A stretch of DNA of 40,912 nucleotides from an uncultured Collinsella sp. Its GTDB lineage: Bacteria; Actinomycetota; Coriobacteriia; Coriobacteriales; Coriobacteriaceae. A program made the translations under genes and the position numbers. Shown here piece after piece: positions 22,700 through 30,668 of this stretch (the stretch's first letter is position 1; each line of letters starts with the position of its first letter). The stretch is from assembly GCA_902494765.1 (NCBI GenBank), contig CABUUK010000012.1, forward strand, positions 1 to 40,912. Direction: 5' to 3'. Under the pieces are notes generated by a model. It did not search any database, was not told the DNA's origin, and worked only from the letters and a program-made list of their open reading frames with translations.

Positions 22700-22924
22700 C
22701 TATTTATAGCGATAGGTGATGCGACCGCGGGTCAGGTCGTACGGGGAAAGCTCCACGACAACCCTGTCACCGGGGAGAATGCGGATGTAATTCATTCGAA
22801 TCTTGCCAGAAATGTTGCACAGAACCGAATGACCGTTCTCGAGCTCGACCTTAAACATGGCGTTGGGCAGCGGTTCCTTTACCGTACCCTCGAGCTCAAT
22901 TGCGTCTTCCTTCTTCACAAGCAA
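22700..22924 (-). CDS. infA: Translation initiation factor IF-1
   Basis: Small S1/OB-fold factor that binds the ribosomal A site during initiation. The sequence KKEDAIELEGTVKEPLPNAMFKVELENGHSVLCNISGKIRMNYIRILPGDRVVVELSPYDLTRGRITYRYK is complete in the alignment sense, at standard length. The start is unusual: the open frame begins at TTG 22924, and GTG 22918 gives the more standard N-terminus. GAAAG lies 4 and 10 bases upstream of the two, so the choice stays open. There is no good ATG. A separate promoter candidate lies upstream. Confidence 0.95.
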   Translation of the reverse strand: MLVKKEDAIELEGTVKEPLPNAMFKVELENGHSVLCNISGKIRMNYIRILPGDRVVVELSPYDLTRGRITYRYK

Positions 22925-22957
22925 TCATCTTTCTCTAGAAAACGACAGCGATTGAGT

Positions 22958-22986
22958 ATTCTACAATACGTATCCACGCATCGTAA
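22958..22986 (-). promoter_or_regulatory. Candidate internal promoter for infA-rpmJ-alpha operon
   Basis: On the minus strand TTACGA (22981-22986), a 17-base spacer and TAGAAT (22958-22963) lie in the 137-base gap between map and infA. The -10 matches five of six consensus bases. A promoter here would let the infA to rplQ part be expressed apart from the spc part. Confidence 0.45.
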
Positions 22987-23061
22987 TATCTTCGTAATGG
23001 CTCCACAACTACGTGGGACTTGTTACATTTGAAATGTTAAGGCGTGCATTTAACGCAAGCC

Positions 23062-23850
23062 CTACATTTCACCGCCTTGCAAGGAACACCAGGAACCCTG
23101 AGCATCCGTGGTAAGAATCACCGGACCGTCATTGGTAATGGCGACGGTGTTCTCGTAGTGCGCGGCGGGCAGATGGTCGTTGGTCGTAACGATCCAACCA
23201 TCGGAGCCTGTGCTAGCATGATTGGAACCCATCGTAACCATCGGCTCGATGGCGATGACCATACCAGCCTGAAGGCGAACGCCTCTCCCCTTCTTTCCAT
23301 AATTTGGAACATTGGGGTCCTCGTGCATCACGCGGCCAATACCATGCCCCACGTAATCGCGAAGCACGCCGTAACCGTGAGACTCGGCGAGGGACTGAAC
23401 GGCATAGCCGACGTCCCCGATATGGTTACCGGGAACAGCCTGCTCGATGGCAGCCTTTAGGCAATCGCGCGTAACCTCGCACAGGGCTTTGGCCTCGAGC
23501 GTGGGCGTGCCGACGAAAAACGTCCAAGCGTTATCGCCGACCCAACCGTCGACAATAGCTCCCGTATCGATGGAGATGATATCGCCATCGCGCAGGATCA
23601 TGTCGGGGTTGGGAATACCGTGGACCACGGCATCGTTGATTGATGCGCAAATGGTTCCGGGGAACCCGCCGTAACCCTTAAAGGCCGGGGTGCCGCCATG
23701 CATGCGGATAATCTGCTCCGCGAGCTGATCGAGCTCGAAGGTCGACACACCGGGGCGAACCATGGCCCCAACGTGGCGGAGCGCCATCTTAGATAGCGCT
23801 CCTGCCTTCTTCATCTGCTCAATTTGCGTTGCAGACTTAATCTTGATCAT
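23062..23850 (-). CDS. map: Type I methionine aminopeptidase
   Basis: Removes the initiator Met from nascent proteins. The five metal ligands can be placed: Asp in SIDTGAIVDGWVGDNAW (two Asp), His in GHGIGRVMHEDP, Glu in AIEPMVTMG and Glu in YENTVAIT. 262 residues, typical for type Ia. The ATG overlaps the TGA of adk as ATGA, so translation is coupled. Confidence 0.97.
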   Translation of the reverse strand: MIKIKSATQIEQMKKAGALSKMALRHVGAMVRPGVSTFELDQLAEQIIRMHGGTPAFKGYGGFPGTICASINDAVVHGIPNPDMILRDGDIISIDTGAIVDGWVGDNAWTFFVGTPTLEAKALCEVTRDCLKAAIEQAVPGNHIGDVGYAVQSLAESHGYGVLRDYVGHGIGRVMHEDPNVPNYGKKGRGVRLQAGMVIAIEPMVTMGSNHASTGSDGWIVTTNDHLPAAHYENTVAITNDGPVILTTDAQGSWCSLQGGEM

Positions 23851-24473
23851 AGACCGAGAGCCTCTTTGACATCCCCGTACACGGTCTCGCGAGCCTGATC
23901 ACCGTTGACCGACTTGAGCAGACCCTGGCCACGATAGTAGTCGACGAGCGGGCTCGTGGACTTCTCGTAGACGTCGAGACGGTTCTTGATGGTCTCGGGC
24001 TTGTCGTCGTCGCGCTGATACATCTCGCCGCCGCACTTGGGGCAGGTGGCATCGGCAGCGGTGCCGGTGTAACCGCAGGCGCGGCAGGTGCGACGCGAAG
24101 ACAGACGATCGATGATGACCTCGGGGGCCACGTCGACCAGAAGGGCGCAGTCGATCTCGCGACCCATGGCGGAGAGCTCGGAATCGAGCGTCACAGCCTG
24201 AGCAGTGTTGCGCGGGAAGCCGTCGAGGATAAAGCCCTGCTGGGCGTCATCGGCGGCAAGGCGCTCCTTGACAAGGTCGATCACGAGCTGGTCGGGAACG
24301 AGCTCGCCAGCGTCCATGTACTTCTTAGCCTGAATACCAAGCTCGGTGCCACCCTTGACGGCAGCACGCAGCAGGTCGCCCGTGGAAATGTGAGCGACGC
24401 CAAACTCGGCGACGAGCTCCTGTGCGACGGTGCCCTTACCGGCACCCGGAGCTCCGAGCAATACGAGGTTCAT
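23847..24473 (-). CDS. adk: Adenylate kinase (zinc LID type)
   Basis: Interconverts ATP, AMP and ADP. The P-loop GAPGAGKGT (7-15), the AMP-binding STGDLLRAA and GFPRN, and a full LID domain are present. The LID has four Cys (CRACGYTG...CPKCGG, about 130-153), the structural zinc site of Gram-positive type enzymes. ATG 24473 has AGGAGG 7 bases upstream and gives 208 residues; the TTG at 24479 is not needed. It lies between secY and map as in many actinobacteria. Confidence 0.97.
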   Translation of the reverse strand: MNLVLLGAPGAGKGTVAQELVAEFGVAHISTGDLLRAAVKGGTELGIQAKKYMDAGELVPDQLVIDLVKERLAADDAQQGFILDGFPRNTAQAVTLDSELSAMGREIDCALLVDVAPEVIIDRLSSRRTCRACGYTGTAADATCPKCGGEMYQRDDDKPETIKNRLDVYEKSTSPLVDYYRGQGLLKSVNGDQARETVYGDVKEALGL

Positions 24474-24491
24474 GAGCAATCCTCCTCTAGC

Positions 24492-25778
24492 CTATTTAAA
24501 GAATCCATCGTAATCATACATCTTGATCTGGCCTTCGAGCTTATCGACCGTGTCGAGCACGACGCCGACCATGATGAGGATGGACGTGCCGCCAAACGCC
24601 TGGATCAGATGGTTACCCGTGAAGGAGAAGATGATCGAAGGCACGATGGCGATGAGCGCCAAAAAGACAGCGCTGGGAAGCGTGATCTTGTTGAGCGCGT
24701 TCTTGATGTAGGCCGCGGTAGCCCTACCCGGACGGACGCCCGGAATAAAGCCGCCCTGCTTCTTAAGGTTGTCGGCCGTGTCATCGGGGTTAAACACCAT
24801 GGAGGTGTAGAAGTACGCGAAGAACACGATGAGGACAACGTTAAGCACCCAGTTGAGCCAACCGGTCGAAAGCGCAGAGGCAACTGCCTGAATCCAGCCG
24901 ATGCCGGGGAAGAACACGGCAATCTGGGCCGGGAAGTACAGCAGCGCCGAAGCGAAGATGATCGGCACGACACCCGCGGTGTTGACCTTGATGGGCAGAT
25001 AGGTGGTCTGGCCACCCATCATGCGACGGCCCACGACGCGCTTAGCGTAGGAGACCGGAATGCGGCGCTGGCCGCGCTCAAGGAAAACAATCAGCGGGAT
25101 AACCAGCAGGATGATGGCGCAGATGATCACCATGGTGATGATGCCACCGGCGTTACCCTCGGTGCTGGAGAAGATAGCCTGCGGCAGACCGGCCATGATG
25201 TTCGCGAAGATGATCAGCGACATGCCATTGCCGATACCGCGCTGGGTGATGAGCTCACCAATCCACATGATCAGCATAGCGCCCGCGGTGAGCGTACCGA
25301 CGATCATGAGGTCGAAGATGATCTCGGGAGCGCCGGCGCCATTAAAGCTGATGCCGAAGCTCTTAAAGAGGAAGAGGTAACCCACGGAGTTGAGGATTGC
25401 CAGAGCCAGGGTGAGGTAACGCGAATACTGCGTAATCTTGGTCTGACCGACCTCGCCCTCGCGGGCAAGCTCATGCAGGGAAGGCACGACGGCCTGGAGC
25501 ATCTGGAGGATGATCGAGCTGGTGATGTAAGGCATGATGCCCAGCGAAAACACCGACACATAGCTCAACGCGCCGCCAGAGAAAAGATTCAGGAGGGCCA
25601 TAGCACCTGCGGCGACCGAATTGTTATCGGTCGAGAAAAGGCCCAGCATCCCCTGGAAGGGAATGCCGGGCACAGGAACGTGCGCACCAATGCGGTACAC
25701 GACGAGCATAGCTATGGTAAAAAGAATCTTTTCGCGCAATTCTTTGATGCGGAAAGCATTCTTAAGACCATTTAGCAC
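24492..25778 (-). CDS. secY: Protein translocase subunit SecY
   Basis: Channel subunit of the Sec translocon. 428 residues with ten membrane segments; the N-terminus LNGLKNAFRIKELREKILFTIAMLVVYRIG and the GIGNGMSLIIFANIMAGLP and SYAKRVVGRRMMGGQTTYLPIKVNTAGVVPIIFA stretches are diagnostic. The start is GTG 25778, which overlaps the end of rplO by 7 bases; the only nearby ATG is out of frame. The overlap suggests translational coupling. Confidence 0.97.
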   Translation of the reverse strand: MLNGLKNAFRIKELREKILFTIAMLVVYRIGAHVPVPGIPFQGMLGLFSTDNNSVAAGAMALLNLFSGGALSYVSVFSLGIMPYITSSIILQMLQAVVPSLHELAREGEVGQTKITQYSRYLTLALAILNSVGYLFLFKSFGISFNGAGAPEIIFDLMIVGTLTAGAMLIMWIGELITQRGIGNGMSLIIFANIMAGLPQAIFSSTEGNAGGIITMVIICAIILLVIPLIVFLERGQRRIPVSYAKRVVGRRMMGGQTTYLPIKVNTAGVVPIIFASALLYFPAQIAVFFPGIGWIQAVASALSTGWLNWVLNVVLIVFFAYFYTSMVFNPDDTADNLKKQGGFIPGVRPGRATAAYIKNALNKITLPSAVFLALIAIVPSIIFSFTGNHLIQAFGGTSILIMVGVVLDTVDKLEGQIKMYDYDGFFK

Positions 25779-26221
25779 GGCAGCTCGACCTTTCCGCCGG
25801 CGGCCTCGATCTTGGCCTGCGCAGAAGCGCTGACCTTGTCGACCTTGACCGTGAACTTCTTGGTGAGCTCACCATTGCCGAGCACCTTGACGGGCTCGAA
25901 CTCGCTCTTGGTGATGCGAGCGGCCTTAAGAGCGGCACCGTCGATCACAGCGCCGTCCTCGAACTTGCGCTCGAGACGCTCAACGTTAACAGCGGTGTAC
26001 TCGATACGACGGGGGTTGCGGAAGCCCGGAAGCTTGGGAAGGCGCATGGCCAGCGGAGTCTGGCCACCCTCGAAGCCGGCACCCTTGGTGCCGCCAGAGC
26101 GGGAACCCTGGCCCTTCTGACCGCGGCCAGAAGTGGTGCCGTGACCCGAAGAATTGCCACGGCCGACGCGCTTGCGGTTCTTGGTGGAACCGGGCGCGGG
26201 AGTAAGATCGTGAAGCTGCAT
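25772..26221 (-). CDS. rplO: 50S ribosomal protein L15
   Basis: Late-assembly 23S rRNA-binding protein. 149 residues with the Gly/Arg-rich N-terminus (LHDLTPAPGSTKNRKRVGRGNSSGHGTTSGRGQKGQGSRSGG) and the C-terminal KVDKVSASAQAKIEAAGGKVEL. It starts 3 bases after rpmD and overlaps the start of secY. Confidence 0.97.
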   Translation of the reverse strand: MQLHDLTPAPGSTKNRKRVGRGNSSGHGTTSGRGQKGQGSRSGGTKGAGFEGGQTPLAMRLPKLPGFRNPRRIEYTAVNVERLERKFEDGAVIDGAALKAARITKSEFEPVKVLGNGELTKKFTVKVDKVSASAQAKIEAAGGKVELPC

Positions 26222-26224
26222 TTG

Positions 26225-26407
26225 CTACTCCTCTACAATCTCGACAAGGTGCTTGACCTTGAAGATCATGCCGCGGACGGACTCGTTGTCAGCAATCTCG
26301 CGAACCTCGCGGATCCTGTGGAGACCGAGGGCACGGACAGTACGGACCTGGTCCTGCTTGCAACCGTTGGTGCTGCGGACCTGCTTGATCTTGATGGTGT
26401 CAGCCAT
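26225..26407 (-). CDS. rpmD: 50S ribosomal protein L30
   Basis: 60 residues, the normal short bacterial form: IKIKQVRSTNGCKQDQVRTVRALGLHRIREVREIADNESVRGMIFKVKHLVEI. It sits tightly between rpsE (2-base gap) and rplO (3-base gap). Confidence 0.97.
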   Translation of the reverse strand: MADTIKIKQVRSTNGCKQDQVRTVRALGLHRIREVREIADNESVRGMIFKVKHLVEIVEE

Positions 26408-26409
26408 GC

Positions 26410-26934
26410 TTAGTTCTCCTTACCGACGAACATCTCGGAGACCGTCAGGCCACGGCGAGCCGCGACGTCCTCAGGGCTGGAGAGCTCCTTGAGGCCCTCG
26501 ACGGCAGCCTTGATGATGTTGAGGCCGTTGTCGGTACCGAGGGACTTGGACAGGACGTTCTTGATGCCAGCAAGCTCAAAGAGGGGACGCACAGCGCCGC
26601 CGGCGATAACGCCGGTACCCTCGACAGCGGGCTTGATGATGATGCGGCCGGCACCAAAGTGGCCGAGAACCTCGTGCGGAATGGTGCCCTGATCGGTCAC
26701 CGGCACGTGGAACATGTTCTTCTTGGCATCGAGAGACGCCTTGGAGATGGCCATGGGCACCTCAGCGGACTTGCCCATGCCAACGCCGACGTTGCCCTTG
26801 CCGTCGCCAACGACGACGAGAGCGACGAGGCTCATGCGACGACCACCCTTGACGGTCTTCGACACGCGGTTGATGTAAACGACGCGCTCCTCGAACTCGG
26901 AGGCCTCGCGCTGCTGCTTCTGATTACGAGCCAT
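26410..26934 (-). CDS. rpsE: 30S ribosomal protein S5
   Basis: 30S protein important for decoding accuracy. 174 residues: FEERVVYINRVSKTVKGGRRMSLVALVVVGDGKGNVGVGMGKSAEVPMAI is the double-stranded RNA-binding part, and GIKNVLSKSLGTDNGLNIIKAAVEGLKEL closes the second domain. Confidence 0.98.
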   Translation of the reverse strand: MARNQKQQREASEFEERVVYINRVSKTVKGGRRMSLVALVVVGDGKGNVGVGMGKSAEVPMAISKASLDAKKNMFHVPVTDQGTIPHEVLGHFGAGRIIIKPAVEGTGVIAGGAVRPLFELAGIKNVLSKSLGTDNGLNIIKAAVEGLKELSSPEDVAARRGLTVSEMFVGKEN

Positions 26935-26948
26935 GTGCTACATACCTC

Positions 26949-27317
26949 CTAGAACTCGAGACCGGCGGCACGAGCACCGTCGGCGAGGGCCTTGACGCGG
27001 CCATGGTAGATACGGCCACCACGATCGAAAGCGACCTTGGTGATGCCGGCCTCGATGGCACGCTTGCCAACGAGCTGACCGACCTTCTCCGCAGCCTCCT
27101 TGTTCGAGGTGTGGGTGCCCTTGAACTCGGCCTCGAGGGTCGAGGCGGAGACGAGCGTCAGGCTGGAGCCCTTGCTGTCGTCGATGATCTGGGCATAGAT
27201 GTTGGCGTTGGTACGGGTCACGCGAAGACGCGGACGCTCGGCGGTACCCGAGACCTTGCCGCGAACACGACGCTGACGACGCTTGAGGCCTTCCAGCTTC
27301 GCCTTATGCTTGTTCAT
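26949..27317 (-). CDS. rplR: 50S ribosomal protein L18
   Basis: 5S rRNA-binding protein of the central protuberance. 122 residues: RRQRRVRGKVSGTAERPRLRVTRTNANIYAQIIDD, and the C-terminal VAFDRGGRIYHGRVKALADGARAAGLEF. It is separated from rplF by 75 bases that hold a hairpin. Confidence 0.98.
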   Translation of the reverse strand: MNKHKAKLEGLKRRQRRVRGKVSGTAERPRLRVTRTNANIYAQIIDDSKGSSLTLVSASTLEAEFKGTHTSNKEAAEKVGQLVGKRAIEAGITKVAFDRGGRIYHGRVKALADGARAAGLEF

Positions 27318-27345
27318 ACGTAAACTCCTAAAAAGGTTGATCTTG

Positions 27346-27367
27346 CCAGCACCTAACGGGGTGCTGG
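27346..27367 (-). other. Intra-operon hairpin between rplF and rplR
   Basis: CCAGCACC pairs with GGTGCTGG around a 6-base loop in the 75-base gap. On the minus strand it is followed by CAAGATCAACC and then TTTTT, too far for a standard terminator. A processing or partial attenuation site is possible. Confidence 0.45.
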
Positions 27368-27392
27368 TCTTATGCGAGTGAGTCGGTTACGA

Positions 27393-27929
27393 CTACTTGG
27401 CGGCCTTACCCAGCTTGCGGCGGATGTGCTCGCCAACATAGTGGATACCCTTGCCCTTGTAAGGCTCGGGAGGACGATGGCCGCGGATCTCAGCGGCGAT
27501 CTGACCGACCTGCTGCTTGTTGATACCCTTGACGTTCACGTGGGTGTTGTCGGGAACCTCGAAGGTGATGCCCTCGGGAGCCTCGACGATCACGGGGTGC
27601 GAGAAGCCCAGGGAGAACTCGAGGTTCTTGCCCTTCTGCTGCACGCGGTAACCGACGCCGGCGAGCTCGAGCTTCTTCTCGAAGCCCTCGGAAACGCCAA
27701 CAACCATGTTGTGGATGAGGGCGCGGGTGAGGCCGTGGCGGGCACGGGTCTCACGCTCGTCGTCGGGACGGGAAACGGTGAGGACGTTGTCCTCGACGTT
27801 GATGGTGAGCTTCTCAAAAACATCGAGCTCGAGCTGGCCCTTGGGGCCCTTGACGACAACGTTGTTGCCGTTGACTGCCACTTCGACTCCGGCGGGAATC
27901 TGGACAGGCTTATTACCGATACGAGACAC
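27393..27929 (-). CDS. rplF: 50S ribosomal protein L6
   Basis: 178 residues with both L6 domains: SRIGNKPVQIPAGVEVAVNGNNVVVKGPKGQLELDV at the N-terminus and the C-terminal EIRGHRPPEPYKGKGIHYVGEHIRRKLGKAAK that binds helix 97 of 23S rRNA. The standard length and gene order hold. Confidence 0.98.
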   Translation of the reverse strand: MSRIGNKPVQIPAGVEVAVNGNNVVVKGPKGQLELDVFEKLTINVEDNVLTVSRPDDERETRARHGLTRALIHNMVVGVSEGFEKKLELAGVGYRVQQKGKNLEFSLGFSHPVIVEAPEGITFEVPDNTHVNVKGINKQQVGQIAAEIRGHRPPEPYKGKGIHYVGEHIRRKLGKAAK

Positions 27930-27962
27930 GGTGATCTCCTTTCCTTCTACCTACCGACCGAA

Positions 27963-28361
27963 TTACCAGACGTAAGCGATGATCTCGCCGCCGACGTTGT
28001 GCTTGCGAGCATCGCGGTCGGTCATAACGCCATGGCTGGTGGAAATAATGGCGGTACCAAGGCCACCGCGGACGCGGGGCATGTCGGCAACGCCGGTGTA
28101 CTTACGCAGGCCCGGCTTGGAAATGCGGCGGATGCCGTTGATGACCTTAGCCTTCTTGGGACCATACTTAAGCGTGATGTGCAGAGTCTTCTGGGGAACG
28201 GTGTCCTCGACATCGTAGCCCTCGATGTAGCCCTCCTCGTGCAGAACACGAGCGATCTCGACGAGCTTCTTGCTGCTCGGCATGGAGACCGTGGCCTTGT
28301 TCACAGAGTTAGCGTTACGGATGCGCGTAAGCATATCTGCGATCGGGTCTGTAAGGTTCAT
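27963..28361 (-). CDS. rpsH: 30S ribosomal protein S8
   Basis: Primary 16S rRNA-binding protein. 132 residues: DPIADMLTRIRNANSVNKATVSMPSSKK and the C-terminal GLGTAIISTSHGVMTDRDARKHNVGGEIIAYVW. In E. coli S8 represses the spc operon by binding the rplX-rplE message region, a region that is altered in this genome. Confidence 0.98.
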   Translation of the reverse strand: MNLTDPIADMLTRIRNANSVNKATVSMPSSKKLVEIARVLHEEGYIEGYDVEDTVPQKTLHITLKYGPKKAKVINGIRRISKPGLRKYTGVADMPRVRGGLGTAIISTSHGVMTDRDARKHNVGGEIIAYVW

Positions 28362-28480
28362 ACAGATTCTCCTTCGTTCTTGATGAACACGTGCTCTTGG
28401 TTCTTCGCCGCCCTTAACGGCAAAGCCTATTTAGCGCGTTTTCCCTGTTCCAAACTGATGCTTGAAACGCTGGTAGTGAC

Positions 28481-28666
28481 TTACCAGCTGGCCTTCTTAA
28501 CGCCGGGAAGCTCGCCCTTGAGTGCAAGCTCACGGAAGCAGACACGGCACAGGCCGAACTTGCGGTACACAGAGTGCGGACGGCCGCAGCGCTGGCAGCG
28601 CGTGTACTCACGAGTAGAGAACTTCTGCTTGCGATTGCACTTGACGATCATCGATGTCTTAGCCAC
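28481..28666 (-). CDS. rpsZ: 30S ribosomal protein S14, zinc type (S14Z)
   Basis: 61-residue short form of S14 with CQRCGRPHSVYRKFGLCRVCFRELA, the CxxC-x12-CxxC zinc site. The start is GTG 28666 with GGAGG upstream. The zinc-type short S14 is typical of Gram-positive bacteria and actinobacteria. The symbol rpsN is used as well. It is separated from rplE by a hairpin-containing gap and from rpsH by about 120 bases without a recognisable feature. Confidence 0.97.
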   Translation of the reverse strand: MAKTSMIVKCNRKQKFSTREYTRCQRCGRPHSVYRKFGLCRVCFRELALKGELPGVKKASW

Positions 28667-28700
28667 TTATATCCTCCTCACATAGAGTATTGTTCGCCCC

Positions 28701-28730
28701 AAGCGCCGCCCCCTTGTGGGAACGGCGCTT
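28701..28730 (-). other. Intra-operon hairpin between rplE and rpsN
   Basis: AAGCGCCG pairs with CGGCGCTT across a 14-base loop, 15 bases after the rplE stop. No T tract. It may be an RNA processing site or protect the upstream message. Confidence 0.45.
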
Positions 28731-28745
28731 ATAGGGCAGGTGAAC

Positions 28746-29303
28746 CTATTTCTTGAACGGGAAACCGAAAGCGTCCAGAAGGGCCTTGGCCTCCTCATCG
28801 GTGTTGGCGGTGGTCACGAAAGTGATGTCCATACCACGCTGGTGATCGACGGAGTCGAAGTCGATCTCGGGGAAGATGAGCTGCTCGGTGACGCCCATGG
28901 AGAAGTTACCACGGCCGTCGAAGCTCTTGGCGGAGATGCCGCGGAAGTCGCGGATACGGGGGATCGCGACGGAGGTCAGACGATCGAAGAACTCCCACAT
29001 ACGGTCGCCACGCAGGGTAACCTTGCAGCCGATCGGCATACCAGCGCGCAGGCGGAAGGTAGCGATGGACTTGCGGGCACGGGTGATCATCGGCTGCTGG
29101 CCGGTGATGGCGCGCAGGTCGCGCACGGCACCGTCGATGGCCTTGGAATCGGTAGCGGCCTCGCCGACACCCATGTTCACGACGATCTTCTCAAACTTGG
29201 GGATCATCATGACGTTCTCGTACTGGAACTTGTCCTGAAGCTGCTGCTTGACCTCGTTGTTGTACTTGGTCTTCAGACGCGGCACATACTTCTCTTCTGC
29301 CAT
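28746..29303 (-). CDS. rplE: 50S ribosomal protein L5
   Basis: 5S rRNA-binding protein of the 50S central protuberance. 185 residues, complete: VPRLKTKYNNEVKQQLQDKFQYENVMMIPKFEKIVVNMGVGEA, GQQPMITRARKSIATFRLRAGMPIGCKVTLRGDRMWEFFDRL, and FPEIDFDSVDHQRGMDITFVTTANTDEEAKALLDAFGFPF. AAGGAG lies 6 bases before the ATG. Normally rplN and rplX lie directly upstream; here there is a 312-base gene-free stretch and then the xdhC-type gene, so L5 is the first gene of its transcript. Confidence 0.98.
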   Translation of the reverse strand: MAEEKYVPRLKTKYNNEVKQQLQDKFQYENVMMIPKFEKIVVNMGVGEAATDSKAIDGAVRDLRAITGQQPMITRARKSIATFRLRAGMPIGCKVTLRGDRMWEFFDRLTSVAIPRIRDFRGISAKSFDGRGNFSMGVTEQLIFPEIDFDSVDHQRGMDITFVTTANTDEEAKALLDAFGFPFKK

Positions 29304-29440
29304 TGTTCACTCCTTCTTGGGGTTTTAAGCACGGGGCGTGGCCACGATGGGTTGTCCTCGTGCCTCCTGGCTGCATCCGCGCCGCTCATGGCATTTCGCG
29401 GTTTGGACTCGACGCAGCAGGAGCCGACAAAACAATCGGT

Positions 29441-29469
29441 ACTATACGCGCATTGGGTGCGTATTTCCA
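29441..29469 (-). promoter_or_regulatory. Candidate promoter for the rplE-led operon
   Basis: On the minus strand TGGAAA (29464-29469), a 17-base spacer and TATAGT (29441-29446) lie 138 bases before the rplE start. The -10 matches five of six bases; the -35 is weak. A promoter is expected here because the usual upstream genes are absent. Confidence 0.45.
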
Positions 29470-29530
29470 GAAAAACCTCGTCTGCCTGCACAACTCCACA
29501 ACTCCCCCGCACAAATTGATCCCAAAAAGC

Positions 29531-29597
29531 AGTTGCGGTGAAATAGGGACTGTTTGGCGGCCTAACAGGCTTAAACAATCCGTAATTCACCGCAACT
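29531..29597. repeat. Palindromic repeat, imperfect copy (second copy at 32310-32392)
   Basis: AGTTGCGGTGAAAT, an interior of GGGACTGTTTGG type, and the inverted ending ATTCACCGCAACT. The arms pair over about 25 bases with four mismatches. The outer 26 bases match the inner part of the perfect palindrome at 32310-32392. It lies 18 bases downstream of the xdhC-type gene at the join with the ribosomal operon. Confidence 0.8.
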
Positions 29598-29615
29598 TAA
29601 TTGTTGGGGATGCGA

Positions 29616-30659
29616 TTAGCGCTTGCGGGGGACGAGTTTGGTGCGGCGCAGGTGGATCATCTCGGCGGCGATGGAGATGGCGATCTCCTCGGGGTCCTCG
29701 GCCTCGATGGCAACGCCGATCGGAAGGTGCAGCTCGACGATCTGGTCCTGCGTAAAGCCTTCCTGCTCCAGGCGGGCGCGCACAAAGGCCGTCTTGCGGC
29801 GCGAACCCAGGCAGCCCAGATAGGCGGGCTTGGCGCGCATGGCCTGAATCACCACGTCGATATCGGACTTGTGACCCGCCGTGGCGACAACCACCAGGTC
29901 GCGCGGGCCGATGGGGCACTGCTCGCCCAGGTTCTTGTAATCGACCAGACGACGGTCGTAGACGCCGGGCACCCATTCGGGCGTCAGCGTGCCGGGGCGG
30001 TCGTCGCAGACCACGACGGCAAAGCCCGCCGCCGTGAGCACGCGAGCCGTCGCGGCGCCTACGTGGCCGCAGCCAAAGATATAAGTCAGGCCCTCGGGAC
30101 AGAGCGTCTCAACGTGCGCCGCGGGAATCTCGGAGGCAGCATTGGTGTAGGTGACCTTGCTCCCCTCCTCCACCAGCGAAAGCTCGGGGCAGCCCGCAAT
30201 GGTACGGCGCGATTCCTCGCCATGGTACTCGGCCACATCGCCCTCGAGCGCGCTCGCGATAAACGGCTCAAAGTCGATGACAAAGTCGCCGATGCGCCGA
30301 CAGGCCAAGACGTCGGCAATCTCTTGGAACAGCGACGCCTGGGTCGCATCCAAATGCAGGTAGCACAGGCAGATGGCTCCGCCGCAGATCATACCGGTAT
30401 CGGAGTTCTCGCCGCCCATGGTGTAGCGGACCAGGCGCGAGCGCCCCGCATCCAGTAGCACACGAGCCTCGTCCAGCGCGAAGAGCTCAATCTTGCCGCC
30501 GCCGATGGTGCCCGCCTGGCCGCCGTCGGCAAAGACGGCCATCCATGCACCCACGCCGCGCGGCGACGACCCCGCCGTGCCGGCCACGACCACGAGCTCG
30601 CACGTCTTGCCAGCACGCAGGGCGGCGAGTGCCGCATTCACAACATCGAGCTTTTCCAT
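29616..30659 (-). CDS. XdhC/CoxI-family maturation protein
   Basis: 347 residues of the XdhC family, which insert or protect the sulfurated molybdenum cofactor of xanthine dehydrogenase-type enzymes. The N-terminal XdhC/CoxI domain has VVVAGTAGSSPRGVGAWMAVFADGGQAGTIGGGKIE and the GGENSDTGMICGGAICLCYLH box; the C-terminal half is a Rossmann domain with YIFGCGHVGAATARVL and ends in GCLGSRRKTAFVRARLEQEG and HLPIGVAIEAEDPEEIAISIAAEMI, the usual family end. Spacing to yqeB is 9 bases, with GAAGG as ribosome binding site. It probably serves the same selenium-dependent molybdenum hydroxylase as YqeB and YqeC. The hydroxylase itself is not in the window. Confidence 0.92.
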   Translation of the reverse strand: MEKLDVVNAALAALRAGKTCELVVVAGTAGSSPRGVGAWMAVFADGGQAGTIGGGKIELFALDEARVLLDAGRSRLVRYTMGGENSDTGMICGGAICLCYLHLDATQASLFQEIADVLACRRIGDFVIDFEPFIASALEGDVAEYHGEESRRTIAGCPELSLVEEGSKVTYTNAASEIPAAHVETLCPEGLTYIFGCGHVGAATARVLTAAGFAVVVCDDRPGTLTPEWVPGVYDRRLVDYKNLGEQCPIGPRDLVVVATAGHKSDIDVVIQAMRAKPAYLGCLGSRRKTAFVRARLEQEGFTQDQIVELHLPIGVAIEAEDPEEIAISIAAEMIHLRRTKLVPRKR

Positions 30660-30668
30660 TGCCGCCTT

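Larger units (their letters stand above)
29304..29615. other. Gene-free join between the ribosomal operon and the purine cluster
   Basis: 312 bases without a gene. It holds the leader and a promoter candidate for rplE and a palindromic repeat (29531-29597). On the minus strand the leader contains GCACGAGG and CCCCGTGC arms 19 bases apart (one mismatch) close to the ribosome binding site. No remnant of rplX or rplN can be read in any frame. Confidence 0.6.

Noticed and set aside
22439..29303. tRNA or rRNA genes within the ribosomal protein region
   Set aside because: No cloverleaf or conserved T-arm sequence was seen in any spacer; hairpins found are simple stems.
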